NCBI GenBank assembly: GCA_945890485.1
Contig: CAMDCN010000019.1
Span: 1 to 64,000, forward strand
From: Candidatus Sulfopaludibacter sp. SbA3
Lineage (GTDB): Bacteria; Acidobacteriota; Terriglobia; Bryobacterales; Bryobacteraceae
Direction of reading: 5' to 3'
DNA: 64,000 bases
In this document: positions 41,393-50,140 of the stretch, in pieces
Layout of the letters: every line of letters begins with the position of its first letter
How positions within the stretch are numbered: the stretch's first letter is position 1
Position numbers and translations under genes: made by a program
Notes under the pieces: generated by a model
The model's input: the letters and a program-made list of their open reading frames with translations, nothing else
What the model was told of the DNA's origin: nothing
Database searches by the model: none

Positions 41393-43306
41393 ATGTCCCG
41401 CGAAATCATCGCTGAGGCGCGCGAAGCCGTTGCGCGTGCGCTCGGCCTGTCACTCTATCCCGGTCAGCTACGGGCTGCCGAGGCCCTCCTCGCCGGAAAA
41501 ATCGTCGAAATGCCTACCGGCGAAGGAAAAACTGTTGCCGCGGTTCCCGCCATCGCCGCACTCGCCCGCGAAGGCAAAGGCGTCCACGTCTGGACCGCCA
41601 ACGACTACCTCGCCGCGCGCGACCAGCAGTGGATGGCTCCCGTCTACAAAGCTCTCGGCCTCTCCGTCGCCTCCATCTCCCAACACTCCACTGCCCCCCA
41701 GCGGCGCCTCGCCTACCAAGCCGATATCACCTACCTCACGCCGCACGAATGCGGTTACGACTATCTTCGCGACAGCATTGCCCTCGACCCTCGCGAGACC
41801 GTCCAACGCCCTTTCCACGCCGTTGTCATCGACGAAGCCGACTCCATCCTCATCGATGAAGCCCGCATTCCCCTTGTCATCGCCGCGGAATCGAACGACC
41901 TCTCCGCCCACCTCTCGGATGCCGCCCGCGCCGCCCGCTCGCTGCAGCGCGGCATCCACTTTCACGTCGAATCCGACGGCCAGATTCTCCACCTCACCGA
42001 CTTCGGCATCGACGTCGCGGAATCACTGCTCTCGTCCGACAATCTCTACGCGGACCCCGACCTGCTCGACGCGCTCCAAAGCGCTCTCCACGCCGAACAC
42101 CTCCTCCGCCGCGACGTCGACTATCTCGTCACCCCTGAAGGCATCCTCCCCATCGACGACTACAAAGGCCGCACCATGCGCGACCGCCGCTGGCCCGCTG
42201 GCCTCCACGCCGCCCTCGAAACCAAGGAGGGCCTGCCGCCCCGCCGGGAAGGCCGCATCCTCACCGCCGTGTCGCTGCAAAACCTCACGGCGCTCTACCC
42301 CTTCGCCTGCGGCATGACCGGCACAGCCGCTACGCAAGCCGACGAGTTCCGCCTCGTCTACGGACTCGAGGTCGAAGTCATCCCGCCTCATCGACCCTGC
42401 GTCCGCATCGATCATCCGGACCGCCTCTTCCGAACCAAGGCCGGTCAATATCAAGCCCTTCTCGCCGAGATCGCGACGGTCCATGCCACCGGGCAACCTC
42501 TCCTCGTTGCCACCCGAACTGTCGAAGAAGCGCAGCAACTCTCCGCCCAACTCGAACTGCCCCATCACCTTCTCACTGCCAAGAATGAAGCCGAGGAGGC
42601 CGCCGTTATTGCTCGAGCCGGCGAGGTCGACCGCATCACGCTCTCGACGAACATGGCCGGCCGGGGCGTTGATATCGTCCTTGGCCCCGGCGCGGCCGAA
42701 CGGGGTGGCCTCTGCGTCCTTGGCGTCGGTCGCAATGAATCCCGCCGGATTGATAATCAACTACGAGGGCGCGCCGGGCGCCAGGGCGACCCCGGCGCCT
42801 CCCGCTTCTTCGTCTCCTATCAGGACGATCTCATCACGCAATACCTCGGAACGGCCGAGGCCAACCCGGACGATGTTCAACGCCTTCTCGAAGGCCGCCA
42901 CCTCGATCTCCGCCTCCGTCTGCGCAAATACGAGCATATTCTGGAGGCCCAGCGCCTCCTCCACGCCGAGCGCCGCCTCGAACTCGACACACCGGAAGAA
43001 AAGCTTCGCCACGACGACCTCTGGAGCCAGCATCTCGAACGTGTCACCCAGTATCGCGCCGGTCTCCACTTCCTCTCTTACTCCGGGGCCGACCCGCTGC
43101 GCGAATACCTCCGCCTTGTCCACGACTGGTTCGAGGAACTCCCCCTCCAGGATCCCGAAGCCTCCCTCGGGGCCCGCAGCCGCGGCGCCACGTGGACCTA
43201 TCTGTCCACCGATCAACCCTTCGGAACGCCCTTCTCACGGCTCCTCAAAAACCTGCTCGCCAGCCTCCACCTCGGAGCCAAGAAGCCTCCTCTGCCGAAA
43301 GTGTAG
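41393..43306 (+). CDS. Compact SecA-like preprotein translocase ATPase
   Basis: A 637-residue protein; housekeeping SecA is usually 830-950. ATG 41393 has AAAGGA just upstream. SecA landmarks: Walker A MPTGEGKT (near 36), TANDYLAARDQQWM, Walker B VIDEADSILIDEARIPL (near 145), the QNLTALYPFACGMTGTA hinge, LSTNMAGRGVDIVLGPG and LRGRAGRQGDPGASRFFVS (near 455). Helical-scaffold remnants (LWSQHLERVTQYRAGLHFLSYSGADPLREY) follow. The C-terminal zinc finger and linker are absent and the helical-wing region is much reduced. It is the only SecA in the window, so it is likely an accessory (SecA2-like) motor. Its neighbours (GT2, epimerase, secreted peptide) recall accessory Sec systems for glycoproteins, but no SecY2 is present here. 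Confidence 0.85.
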   Translation: MSREIIAEAREAVARALGLSLYPGQLRAAEALLAGKIVEMPTGEGKTVAAVPAIAALAREGKGVHVWTANDYLAARDQQWMAPVYKALGLSVASISQHSTAPQRRLAYQADITYLTPHECGYDYLRDSIALDPRETVQRPFHAVVIDEADSILIDEARIPLVIAAESNDLSAHLSDAARAARSLQRGIHFHVESDGQILHLTDFGIDVAESLLSSDNLYADPDLLDALQSALHAEHLLRRDVDYLVTPEGILPIDDYKGRTMRDRRWPAGLHAALETKEGLPPRREGRILTAVSLQNLTALYPFACGMTGTAATQADEFRLVYGLEVEVIPPHRPCVRIDHPDRLFRTKAGQYQALLAEIATVHATGQPLLVATRTVEEAQQLSAQLELPHHLLTAKNEAEEAAVIARAGEVDRITLSTNMAGRGVDIVLGPGAAERGGLCVLGVGRNESRRIDNQLRGRAGRQGDPGASRFFVSYQDDLITQYLGTAEANPDDVQRLLEGRHLDLRLRLRKYEHILEAQRLLHAERRLELDTPEEKLRHDDLWSQHLERVTQYRAGLHFLSYSGADPLREYLRLVHDWFEELPLQDPEASLGARSRGATWTYLSTDQPFGTPFSRLLKNLLASLHLGAKKPPLPKV

Positions 43307-44004
43307 CTCCTACTTCGGCGCGAGGACGTCACCTGGCGCGAGGGACTACCCGTGCGAACTACGTCCATTTTGGCGGCTGGTTAACCCCAGAGAGAGGTTA
43401 ACTCGATCCGCATCACCTGACCCGGATCGATGGACTTCAGCGCAAGCCCCGGGTCGGGATGAGACGCGGCAGATGAGCAGGTTGGTTAGTGGGCGCACAC
43501 AGAATCAGAATCGATAATCGCAGACCATCAAGATTCTGCAGATACGGAATCTCTTGGGCGGGCGCCATTCTTCCAGCCCGCAAAATCCGCGTAAGCCGCA
43601 GATTGGCAGTCGTGTTCGGCAAACAGAAGCCGCAGTTTCTGGCCACGCATTCATCGAGAAGTTTTTTGATCGGCGAGTGATTCTACAGACTCGCGTCAAC
43701 AGGAATTCGTCGGGCTAATCGCCGCTCTCAACAGAGTCGAGCAGCGATTGCACACCTACCCGGCCCCTCCGGCGAACCGGCCGGTCGCGGCGTCCTCACT
43801 CCCGCTACGCTGCCCCTCAATCGCCGCCCCCACGCCCTCCAGTTTGCGGCGGAAATCTGGGGACTCGGCACCATGCTCTACGCGCCCAACGGCAGTGACT
43901 GGGTAGTGCTGTTGGCAGCCGCGGTCGTGATCCTCCCGCGAAGGCGGCCAGCAAAATCCTGACACACCGGGGGCACCGCCAACATGGGGCGGGCACTCGG
44001 GAAC
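43307..44004. other. Gene-poor gap with a possible decayed coding remnant
   Basis: No intact gene is visible in these 698 bases. From about 43690 to 43962 on the plus strand the sequence reads protein-like in two successive frames: QQEFVGLIAALNRVEQRLHTY, then after a +1/-1 change GVLTPATLPLNRR, ALQFAAEIWGLGTML and VVLLAAAVVILPRRRPAKS to a TGA at 43960-43962. This looks like the frameshifted end of a lost protein with a coiled coil and a terminal hydrophobic segment. The rest (43307-43690) shows nothing I can identify. Confidence 0.35.
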
Positions 44005-45765
44005 TCAGGCTGGAAAGTGGGCGATCATCATTTCACGGTAGGCGCTTTCCAGATGGCGGACGAACGCATCGGGATTGCCCAACGCCGAAGCGGCGAGGCG
44101 GGCGCGCATCAGGCCGCGCAATTCGGCCAGCGCGGCGGGATTGGCGGCGTTTCTGATGGCAATGTCGCGGTACTCCTCTGGCGTGGCGGCGATCCAGTCG
44201 TCGAGGCCGTACTGCCGGTTTAGGTCGACACCCACGCGGGCGACGTGGGCAGCGCCCGCGAGCACCACCAACGGAACGCCCATCGCCAAAGCCTCACAAG
44301 AGGTGGTGGTGCCGTTGTAAGGAAACGGATCGAGGGCAATATCCATGTCGGCATAGTGCTCCAGGTGCACCCCGTGGGAGGGCATTTGCGGAGCGAAAAT
44401 GAGACGCTCGGCCGCGATGCCGTGCTGGGCGAAGTACGAGGCAAAATGCTCCAGGGCGGCGGGGTCCCGGGCGTCCCGGTGCTTCAGAAGAAGTTTCGAA
44501 CCCGGAACGCCGTCGAGGATCGACGCCCATAGGCGGATGACCTCCGGATCGATCTTCATGAAATTGTTGAAGGACCCAAACGTGACGAACCCATTACGCA
44601 GGCACGGGGGTGGTGCGACGGGCGGAATATAGGCCGGCGGCTCGTACGTCAGGAAACAAGGGAGGCGGAAGAGGCTCTCCGAATGAAACGCTTCGGTCAT
44701 GCCGGGGGGATCGGCGACGGCATCGGTGATTCGGTAGTCGATAGATTGGAGACCGGTGGTGTCGGGATAGCCGAGCCAGGTAACCTGCACCGGGGCTGGT
44801 TTGCGAGCGAACAGGAAAAGACGGCTGCCGCCGGAGTGACCCGCCAGATCAACCAGGATATCGATGCCATCCGCGCGGATCAGGGCGGCGGCCGCGTCGT
44901 CATCGATCTGATGAATCTCGCGCCAGCGGGAGCCGGCGAGCTTGGCGAACTCGGCGGTGGCGGCGTCCGGCTGGGGCACGTTCGCGTAGCAGTAGAACTC
45001 GATAGCGGCCGGGTCGTGGCGGCGAAGGACCGGGAGCAGAAACTGACGGACCGGGTGGAGGCGATAGTCTGGGGAGACGTAACCGACCCGGAGCGGGCGA
45101 CCGGCCATGGGGGCTGGAGAGTGGGGCAGGTGGAGGGCGCGGAGCGGGGCTTCGTACAGCTCGGCAAAGCGGAAGTGTTCGGCGGCAATCTCGGCGGGGG
45201 AACAATCGAGGGGGTAATGCATGCTGAACAGATACGGCGAATGCGTGCCGTGGCCGGGGATGTGGGAGAGCAGTTCGCGCCAAAGGGAGAGGGCTTCGCC
45301 GATGTTGCCCTGGCTCATGAGCGAGGTGGCGATGGGAATGAGCGCGGCGTGATGATCGGGATCCAGTTCCAAGGCACGGCGGGCGGCGTCGATGGCTTTG
45401 GCGGATTGGCCGATGTCGGAGTAGACCCTGGCCAGATGGAGGTGCGTTTCGATCTGATCGGGGGCGAGAGCGAGAGCGGCTTCCAGCCGGTGGATCGCGG
45501 GGCCGAAGAGGCGGAGAGCGCCGAAGAGCGCCCCAAGATCGGCAAGCAGCGCGACGTCTTCAGGAAGAAGGAGGTTGGCGCGCAGCAGGAGTTCGAGCGC
45601 CTTTTTGGCGTCGCCGCGATCCCGCGCGAGCAGACCCAGCCGGTGGAGCGCACCGGGATGGCCAGGCTTGGCGCGCAGCACGGCGCGGCAAAGGGCTTCG
45701 GCTTCTGCGTGGCGCTGTTGCGTGTGGAGCGCGGCGGCTTCGTCGAGTTGGGCGGCGGGATCCAT
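44005..45765 (-). CDS. TPR plus SPINDLY/O-GlcNAc-transferase-like (GT41) protein
   Basis: About 586 residues. Start placed at ATG 45765, 11 bases after the upstream stop; the longer frame adds an Arg/Pro-rich stretch from the neighbouring gene. Four to five TPRs occupy 1-190 (HTQQRHAEAEALCRAVLRAKPGHPGALHRLGLLARDRGDAKKALELL). A GT41 domain follows (about 230-575): LRVGYVSPDYRLHPVRQF with the catalytic-type His, DILVDLAGHSGGSRLFLFARKPAPVQVTWLGYPDTTG, GSFNNFMKIDPEVIRLW, KLLLKHRDARD with the donor-binding Lys, and DPFPYNGTTTSCEALAMGVPLVVL. It is expected to attach a sugar to Ser/Thr of protein. It is the last gene of a three-gene unit with a PEP-CTERM protein. Confidence 0.88.
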   Translation of the reverse strand: MDPAAQLDEAAALHTQQRHAEAEALCRAVLRAKPGHPGALHRLGLLARDRGDAKKALELLLRANLLLPEDVALLADLGALFGALRLFGPAIHRLEAALALAPDQIETHLHLARVYSDIGQSAKAIDAARRALELDPDHHAALIPIATSLMSQGNIGEALSLWRELLSHIPGHGTHSPYLFSMHYPLDCSPAEIAAEHFRFAELYEAPLRALHLPHSPAPMAGRPLRVGYVSPDYRLHPVRQFLLPVLRRHDPAAIEFYCYANVPQPDAATAEFAKLAGSRWREIHQIDDDAAAALIRADGIDILVDLAGHSGGSRLFLFARKPAPVQVTWLGYPDTTGLQSIDYRITDAVADPPGMTEAFHSESLFRLPCFLTYEPPAYIPPVAPPPCLRNGFVTFGSFNNFMKIDPEVIRLWASILDGVPGSKLLLKHRDARDPAALEHFASYFAQHGIAAERLIFAPQMPSHGVHLEHYADMDIALDPFPYNGTTTSCEALAMGVPLVVLAGAAHVARVGVDLNRQYGLDDWIAATPEEYRDIAIRNAANPAALAELRGLMRARLAASALGNPDAFVRHLESAYREMMIAHFPA

Positions 45766-45776
45766 CGAGAGGCTTT

Positions 45777-47561
45777 TTAGGCGCGTTGATGCGGGAGAAG
45801 GCGCGCGTTCACCACGTCGAGATAGCGGGCGGCGGAGGCAACCCCGGGGGCCAGGGTGAGGGTGGCGCGTAAGGCGACGGCGGCGCGGTGCCACTGGCCC
45901 AGGCGGGCGAGGGCGACGCCGAGTTGGAGATGGGCGGCCGGGGTTTCATAACGAAGGGCGATCGCTTCGAGAGCCAGTTCGGCGGCGCGCTCGGGTTGCC
46001 GGCGCAGGTTGTGCAGAGCGGCCATACCGCCGAGCGCATCGGGCGAAGCAGGATCGAGCCGGAGCGCGGTGGCATAGGCGGTCTCCGCCTGCGCGACGAG
46101 ACGCTTGGAGAGGTAGACGTTGCCGAGGAACGCGTGCAGCGACGGAGAGTTCTCGCCCAGCGAAGCGGCCTTTTCAAGATCGGCCAGGGCCAGGGCGAAC
46201 TGGCGGCGGTGGCTGTAGATCACTCCCCGCAGGAAGTGGGCCCAGGCGTGCGCCTCCTGGCCCTCAATGAGGGCGTTCAGCAGCGTTTCGGCCTGCTCCA
46301 CTAGGCCGAGGACAATGCAGCACTGCGCCAGGGTGCGCTGATAGCGGATCTCTTCGGGGGCGTCGGCGGCCAGAGTTTCGAGGAGCGGCAGAGCCAAGTG
46401 GGGGCGGCCCGTGCTCATATAGACGCCGGCCAGTTGAAACTGCTCCTGTTCATTGGCGGGGGAGGCGGAGTCGGAGGCCACCATGGCCAGGAACTGGGTG
46501 GCGAGGCCTTGGGAATCCGGAGAGAGCGGGGCGGGGTTGGCAGCGGCAGTGAGGGAGCGGCCATCCAGATTTTCGGCCGGGAGACCCAGGAGATGAAGGA
46601 CGGTAGGAGCAACGTCGACCAGGCGGGCGCCGTAAATGAGTTCATCGGCAGGGAGAGAAGGGGCGCGCAGGCAGAGCAGGCCGGAGCGGGTGATCCACGC
46701 TTGGTGGTCGGTAAAGCTGGTCGTATTTTTATGCGGTCGATCGCCGGCCGCGGCGTAGCCGAAGGGAGCAACGAGCAGGACGGCCGCATCGGGACCGGCG
46801 AGATCGAGCAGGGCGCCCAGGAGCATGTCGTGGAAGCGATAGACGGCGGGGAGGAGGTCAGCGTAGATTTCGTGAACGGCGGGGTCCACATGCGCCATCC
46901 GGGGCGGGAGAAATTCGGAGAAATGGACGGAGCAATAAGCCAGGGCGTCGTAATGGACGGCGGCGAAATCCCAGGGTTCCTCGGCCAGGGCATAGGTGGC
47001 TGCGTTATGGAGAGAGCAGGCCATGGCGAGGGCGTGCGCGATCCGACCGAGCCGGTCGTCGTAGCGTTGGTCGATCAGGTGGGCGAGAGGGAGGAGCTCT
47101 TGGAGGGCCGCGGGGGGGAAGGCGCGGGCGGGCAAGTGGAGTTCGGCGAGGGCCTCGGCTAGATGGGCGGGGGAGAACGATGAGCGGTCCGGGTTGGCGC
47201 CGAAGTCCGGCGTGACAAAGAGGCCGGGGATCTCTTCGGCCTGCACCGCGCCGGGCCAGCCAATGACATGGCAGCGCAGGCCATGGGCGGCGAGCGTATC
47301 CCAAACGGCGGGTTGGCGACGGGTGTGGAGCGGGGCCGGCGAGAGGAGGCCGTGGCGATCGGGATGGACGCCCGTGGCGACGGAGGTCCATATCGGGAGC
47401 GGGAGAGAAGGATGGGGCGTGACGGGCCGGCCCAGGGCGCCTTGCCGGATCAGGCGCCCTAGGTTCGGGAGTTGTCCGCTATCAAGGAGCGGACTGAGCA
47501 GAGCCCATTCGGCGGTACCCCAGCCGACGAGCAGAACGCGGATTGAGGCGGACGGAGACAC
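45777..47561 (-). CDS. Alkaline-phosphatase-superfamily pseudoenzyme fused to TPRs
   Basis: About 594 residues. Start at GTG 47561, ten bases after the PEP-CTERM gene's stop; upstream codons in frame belong to that gene's DNA. Residues 1-335 follow type I phosphodiesterase/nucleotide pyrophosphatase architecture (SGQLPNLGRLIRQGALG, WTSVATGVHPDRHGLL, VDVAPTVLHLLGLPAENLDGRSL). The usual metal ligands are missing: the G-L-D-G start reads VGWGTA, the SDHGF block reads APFGYA and no Thr/Ser stands at the nucleophile site before PIW. Residues 365-590 carry five to six TPRs (LAGVYMSTGRPHLALPLLETL, FLGNVYLSKRLVAQAETAYATALRLDPASPDALGGMAAL). A binding or scaffolding role is more likely than catalysis. 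Confidence 0.8.
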   Translation of the reverse strand: MSPSASIRVLLVGWGTAEWALLSPLLDSGQLPNLGRLIRQGALGRPVTPHPSLPLPIWTSVATGVHPDRHGLLSPAPLHTRRQPAVWDTLAAHGLRCHVIGWPGAVQAEEIPGLFVTPDFGANPDRSSFSPAHLAEALAELHLPARAFPPAALQELLPLAHLIDQRYDDRLGRIAHALAMACSLHNAATYALAEEPWDFAAVHYDALAYCSVHFSEFLPPRMAHVDPAVHEIYADLLPAVYRFHDMLLGALLDLAGPDAAVLLVAPFGYAAAGDRPHKNTTSFTDHQAWITRSGLLCLRAPSLPADELIYGARLVDVAPTVLHLLGLPAENLDGRSLTAAANPAPLSPDSQGLATQFLAMVASDSASPANEQEQFQLAGVYMSTGRPHLALPLLETLAADAPEEIRYQRTLAQCCIVLGLVEQAETLLNALIEGQEAHAWAHFLRGVIYSHRRQFALALADLEKAASLGENSPSLHAFLGNVYLSKRLVAQAETAYATALRLDPASPDALGGMAALHNLRRQPERAAELALEAIALRYETPAAHLQLGVALARLGQWHRAAVALRATLTLAPGVASAARYLDVVNARLLPHQRA

Positions 47562-47572
47562 TCTCGTCAGAG

Positions 47573-48154
47573 CTACGCTTGCTTGCGCTTCCGGGCGGCG
47601 AGGGCCAAGACCCCGAGGGCGAGAGCGGCGAGGGCGCCGGTGGCCGGTTCCGGGACGTCGGAGGAAGTGCCCCGCAGATCGAAGGTGGTGATGCTGCTGG
47701 CCTGCTCCCATGCGTAACCGTAGAGGAGCGGACCGTCAAACTGTAGGAAGGCGAGGCGACTGTAGCCGCCGTTGGTCGTGGCGAATCCCACGCCGAGGAA
47801 GGTGGGAGACGGCGAAGAGTTCAGCAACTGGTTGAGCGGGGCGAACGTCCAGAGGCTAAAGTTGTCTGAGCTGAAGAGCTGAACTTCGGTGAGGAGTTGC
47901 GCCACGAAACCGCCGGAACCGGCGAGAACGGCCGGCTGAAGCACGTCAACGAGGACAGACGAGGAGCCCAGACCGCTGAAGCTGAGTTCCGAACCGCCAA
48001 CTCCGTCAATATCGAGGGTAAAGCCGGTCCGGACATCAACGGGGGTGGGCAGGATCACCGTGATCGGTGCGGCCTGCGCCGGGATGGCGGCGACGACAGC
48101 GCCGGCGGCGACGGCGTAGCGGCTCAGGCGAGTGTTTAGAAGGGATGAGAGCAT
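47573..48154 (-). CDS. PEP-CTERM sorting-domain protein
   Basis: A 193-residue exported protein. It has an N-terminal signal peptide (LSRYAVAAGAVVAAIPAQAA), a beta-rich middle (about 30-160; FSGLGSSSVLVDVL, YSRLAFLQFDGPLLYGYAWEQASS), and the PEP-CTERM tripartite tail VPEPATGALAALALGVLALAARKRKQ: the PEP motif, a membrane helix and a basic end. Such proteins are processed by exosortase and are usually linked to extracellular polysaccharide. No exosortase gene is in the window. It heads the unit with the AP-like/TPR and GT41 genes; a pair of 22-base repeats lies about 85 bases upstream. Confidence 0.88.
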   Translation of the reverse strand: MLSSLLNTRLSRYAVAAGAVVAAIPAQAAPITVILPTPVDVRTGFTLDIDGVGGSELSFSGLGSSSVLVDVLQPAVLAGSGGFVAQLLTEVQLFSSDNFSLWTFAPLNQLLNSSPSPTFLGVGFATTNGGYSRLAFLQFDGPLLYGYAWEQASSITTFDLRGTSSDVPEPATGALAALALGVLALAARKRKQA

Positions 48155-48238
48155 GGTTTCTCCGGCCCCGGATGCGAGATTGTGGTTTTTGCGGGGGCCA
48201 AACTAATTGCCGGATGGTACCATGCCCGGCCAGTGCGT

Positions 48239-48282
48239 ACGATTGCACCATTGTTTTTTTACGATTACACGACCGTTTTTTA
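48239..48282 (-). promoter_or_regulatory. Tandem 22-base repeats upstream of the PEP-CTERM unit
   Basis: Two adjacent copies (48239-48260 and 48261-48282) share ACGATTRCAC followed by GTTTTTT. The 22-base period is two helical turns, so both would face the same side of DNA, as for a regulator bound to direct repeats. They sit 85-128 bases ahead of the PEP-CTERM start codon. The promoter itself was not identified. Confidence 0.45.
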
Positions 48283-48437
48283 ATAAGCAAGGGACGAATC
48301 TTTTCTAGGCACGGGACGCAAAGCCGCCATCTGGCACGAGCAACAACCCACCTGAAATCACCAACCAACCCACCGCAGCCCATCCCCCCAGCCACCGCGT
48401 TACACTGAGTAGAACTCCTTCAACGAAAGCCTGAAGC

Positions 48438-49223
48438 TTGTCAGATTACCCCTACGTCACCCTCACTGTCCTCGGCTCCGGCACCAGCGTCGGCGTCCCC
48501 TCTATTGGCTGCGACTGCGACGTCTGCACCTCCGACGACCCGCGCGATAACCGTCTCCGCGCCTCTGTCTGGCTTAACTTCGCCGGCAAAAACGTCATCA
48601 TCGACACCTCCCCGGACTTCCGCACCCAGTGCCTCCGCGCCGGTATCCCCTATCTCGACGCCGTCCTTTATACGCACTCCCACGCCGACCATATCCTCGG
48701 CCTCGATGATCTCCGTCCCTTCAACTATCGCCAAGGCGGCACCATTCCTATCTACGCTTCGGAACCGACCATGGTCGTCATCCGTCGCGTCTTCGAATAT
48801 GTCTTCGCCGACGGCCGCAAGGAAAACTCCGTTCCCCGCCTCACCGTCAACGTCCTCGACGGCGAACCCTTCGAGCTCTTCGGCCAGCAGATTACCCCCA
48901 TCCCGCTCTACCACGGCTCCATGATCGTCTTCGGCTACCGTGTCGGCCAGATCGCCTACCTTACTGACCACAATCAAATCCCCGAAGAGTCCATGGACAA
49001 GCTCCGCGATCTCGATATCCTCTTTCTCGACGCCCTCCGCTACAAACCGCACCCCACCCACTCTTCCGTCGACCAGTCCCTCGCCATTGTCGAGCGCCTC
49101 AAGCCCAAAACGGCCTATTTCACCCACATCTGTCACGACCTCGGCCACGAACGCGCGGAAAGCAAACTTCCCCCGAATGTCTTCCTTGCCTACGACGGCC
49201 TGCGCGTTGAGGCTCTTTTGTGA
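48438..49223 (+). CDS. PhnP-like metallo-beta-lactamase-fold hydrolase
   Basis: A 261-residue cytoplasmic protein starting at TTG 48438. The N-terminal VLGSGTSVGVPSIGCDCDVCTSDDPRDNR, with its CxCxxC cluster, the zinc motif HSHADHILGLDD, a later His in IPLYHGSMIVFGYR, Asp in YLTDHNQIPE and FTHICHDLGH are the PhnP/cyclic-phosphodiesterase set. The family cleaves phosphodiesters such as cyclic ribose phosphates. Its stop overlaps the GTG of ribF in GTGA. Confidence 0.87.
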   Translation: MSDYPYVTLTVLGSGTSVGVPSIGCDCDVCTSDDPRDNRLRASVWLNFAGKNVIIDTSPDFRTQCLRAGIPYLDAVLYTHSHADHILGLDDLRPFNYRQGGTIPIYASEPTMVVIRRVFEYVFADGRKENSVPRLTVNVLDGEPFELFGQQITPIPLYHGSMIVFGYRVGQIAYLTDHNQIPEESMDKLRDLDILFLDALRYKPHPTHSSVDQSLAIVERLKPKTAYFTHICHDLGHERAESKLPPNVFLAYDGLRVEALL

Positions 49224-50125
49224 GAGCCGTCACCATCGGCGCGTTTGACGGCATCCACCTCGGTCACCGCCTCCTCTTTGAATCCGTCCGCGCCATCGCC
49301 GCCGCCCGCGGCCTCAAGCCGGCTGTTCTCACCTTCGATCCCCATCCGGCCACCATCGTCGCCCCGGAGCGCGCCCCCAAACTCATTACCACCCTCGACG
49401 AACGCCGCCGGCTCCTCGCCGCCCTTGGCATGGACGAAGTCCACGTCGTGCCCTTCAACTCCGCCCTCAGCCTGCTCACCCCGGAACAGTTCGTCCGCCA
49501 AATCCTGATCGAGCAGTTGCAAACCAAAGCCGTCATCGTCGGAGCCAACTTCCGCTTCGGCCACCAACAGGCTGGCCACATCGACGACCTCGAACGCCTG
49601 GGCGCCCAACTCGATTTCACCGTCCATGCCGCCCCCGTCCTCTCCTGGCGGGGCCGCAAAGTTTCCTCTACGGCCATTCGCCAAGCCATCACGAGCGGCA
49701 ACCTCTCGCTCGCCAACCGTCTCCTCGGACGCCCCTACCCGCTCCGCGGCGCCGTCGTCCCTGGCCACGGGATCGGTTCGAAACAAACCGTCCCCACTCT
49801 TAATCTCGACACCCCTGCCGAACTGCTCCCCGCGCACGGCGTCTACATCACCCGCACCCGGGACTTGGACTCCGCCCGCACCTGGAACTCGATCACTAAC
49901 ATCGGCGTCCGCCCCACCTTTTCGGGCGACAGCCTCACCATCGAGACCTTTCTCCTCGACCCCTTCGACGGCCATACCCCGGCCCTCATTGAGGTCCAGT
50001 TTCTTCGCCGCGTCCGCGAAGAACGCAAGTTTCCTTCGCCGGAAGCCCTGAAAGCGCAGATCCTGTCTGACGTTTCCCGCGCACAGACCTACTTCCGGCG
50101 CACCGCCCACCTCAAGCCCCGATAA
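49220..50125 (+). CDS. ribF: Bifunctional riboflavin kinase/FAD synthetase
   Basis: A 301-residue protein starting at GTG 49220. The FAD-synthetase domain (1-160) has GAFDGIHLGHRLLFE (nucleotidyltransferase G-x-FDG-x-H-x-GH), VLTFDPHPA, GANFRFGH and a later KVSSTAIRQAI block. The riboflavin-kinase domain (165-290) has GRPYPLRGAVVPGHGIGSKQTVPTLNL and SITNIGVRPTFSGDSLTIETFLLD. It converts riboflavin to FMN and FAD. Coupled by GTGA to the PhnP-like gene. Confidence 0.95.
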   Translation: MRAVTIGAFDGIHLGHRLLFESVRAIAAARGLKPAVLTFDPHPATIVAPERAPKLITTLDERRRLLAALGMDEVHVVPFNSALSLLTPEQFVRQILIEQLQTKAVIVGANFRFGHQQAGHIDDLERLGAQLDFTVHAAPVLSWRGRKVSSTAIRQAITSGNLSLANRLLGRPYPLRGAVVPGHGIGSKQTVPTLNLDTPAELLPAHGVYITRTRDLDSARTWNSITNIGVRPTFSGDSLTIETFLLDPFDGHTPALIEVQFLRRVREERKFPSPEALKAQILSDVSRAQTYFRRTAHLKPR

Positions 50126-50140
50126 AATAGGAGTACCTTT

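Noticed and set aside
41468-42760. Several open frames opposite or offset within the SecA-like gene
   Set aside because: The sense frame carries the full ordered set of SecA motifs; the others are compositional shadows.
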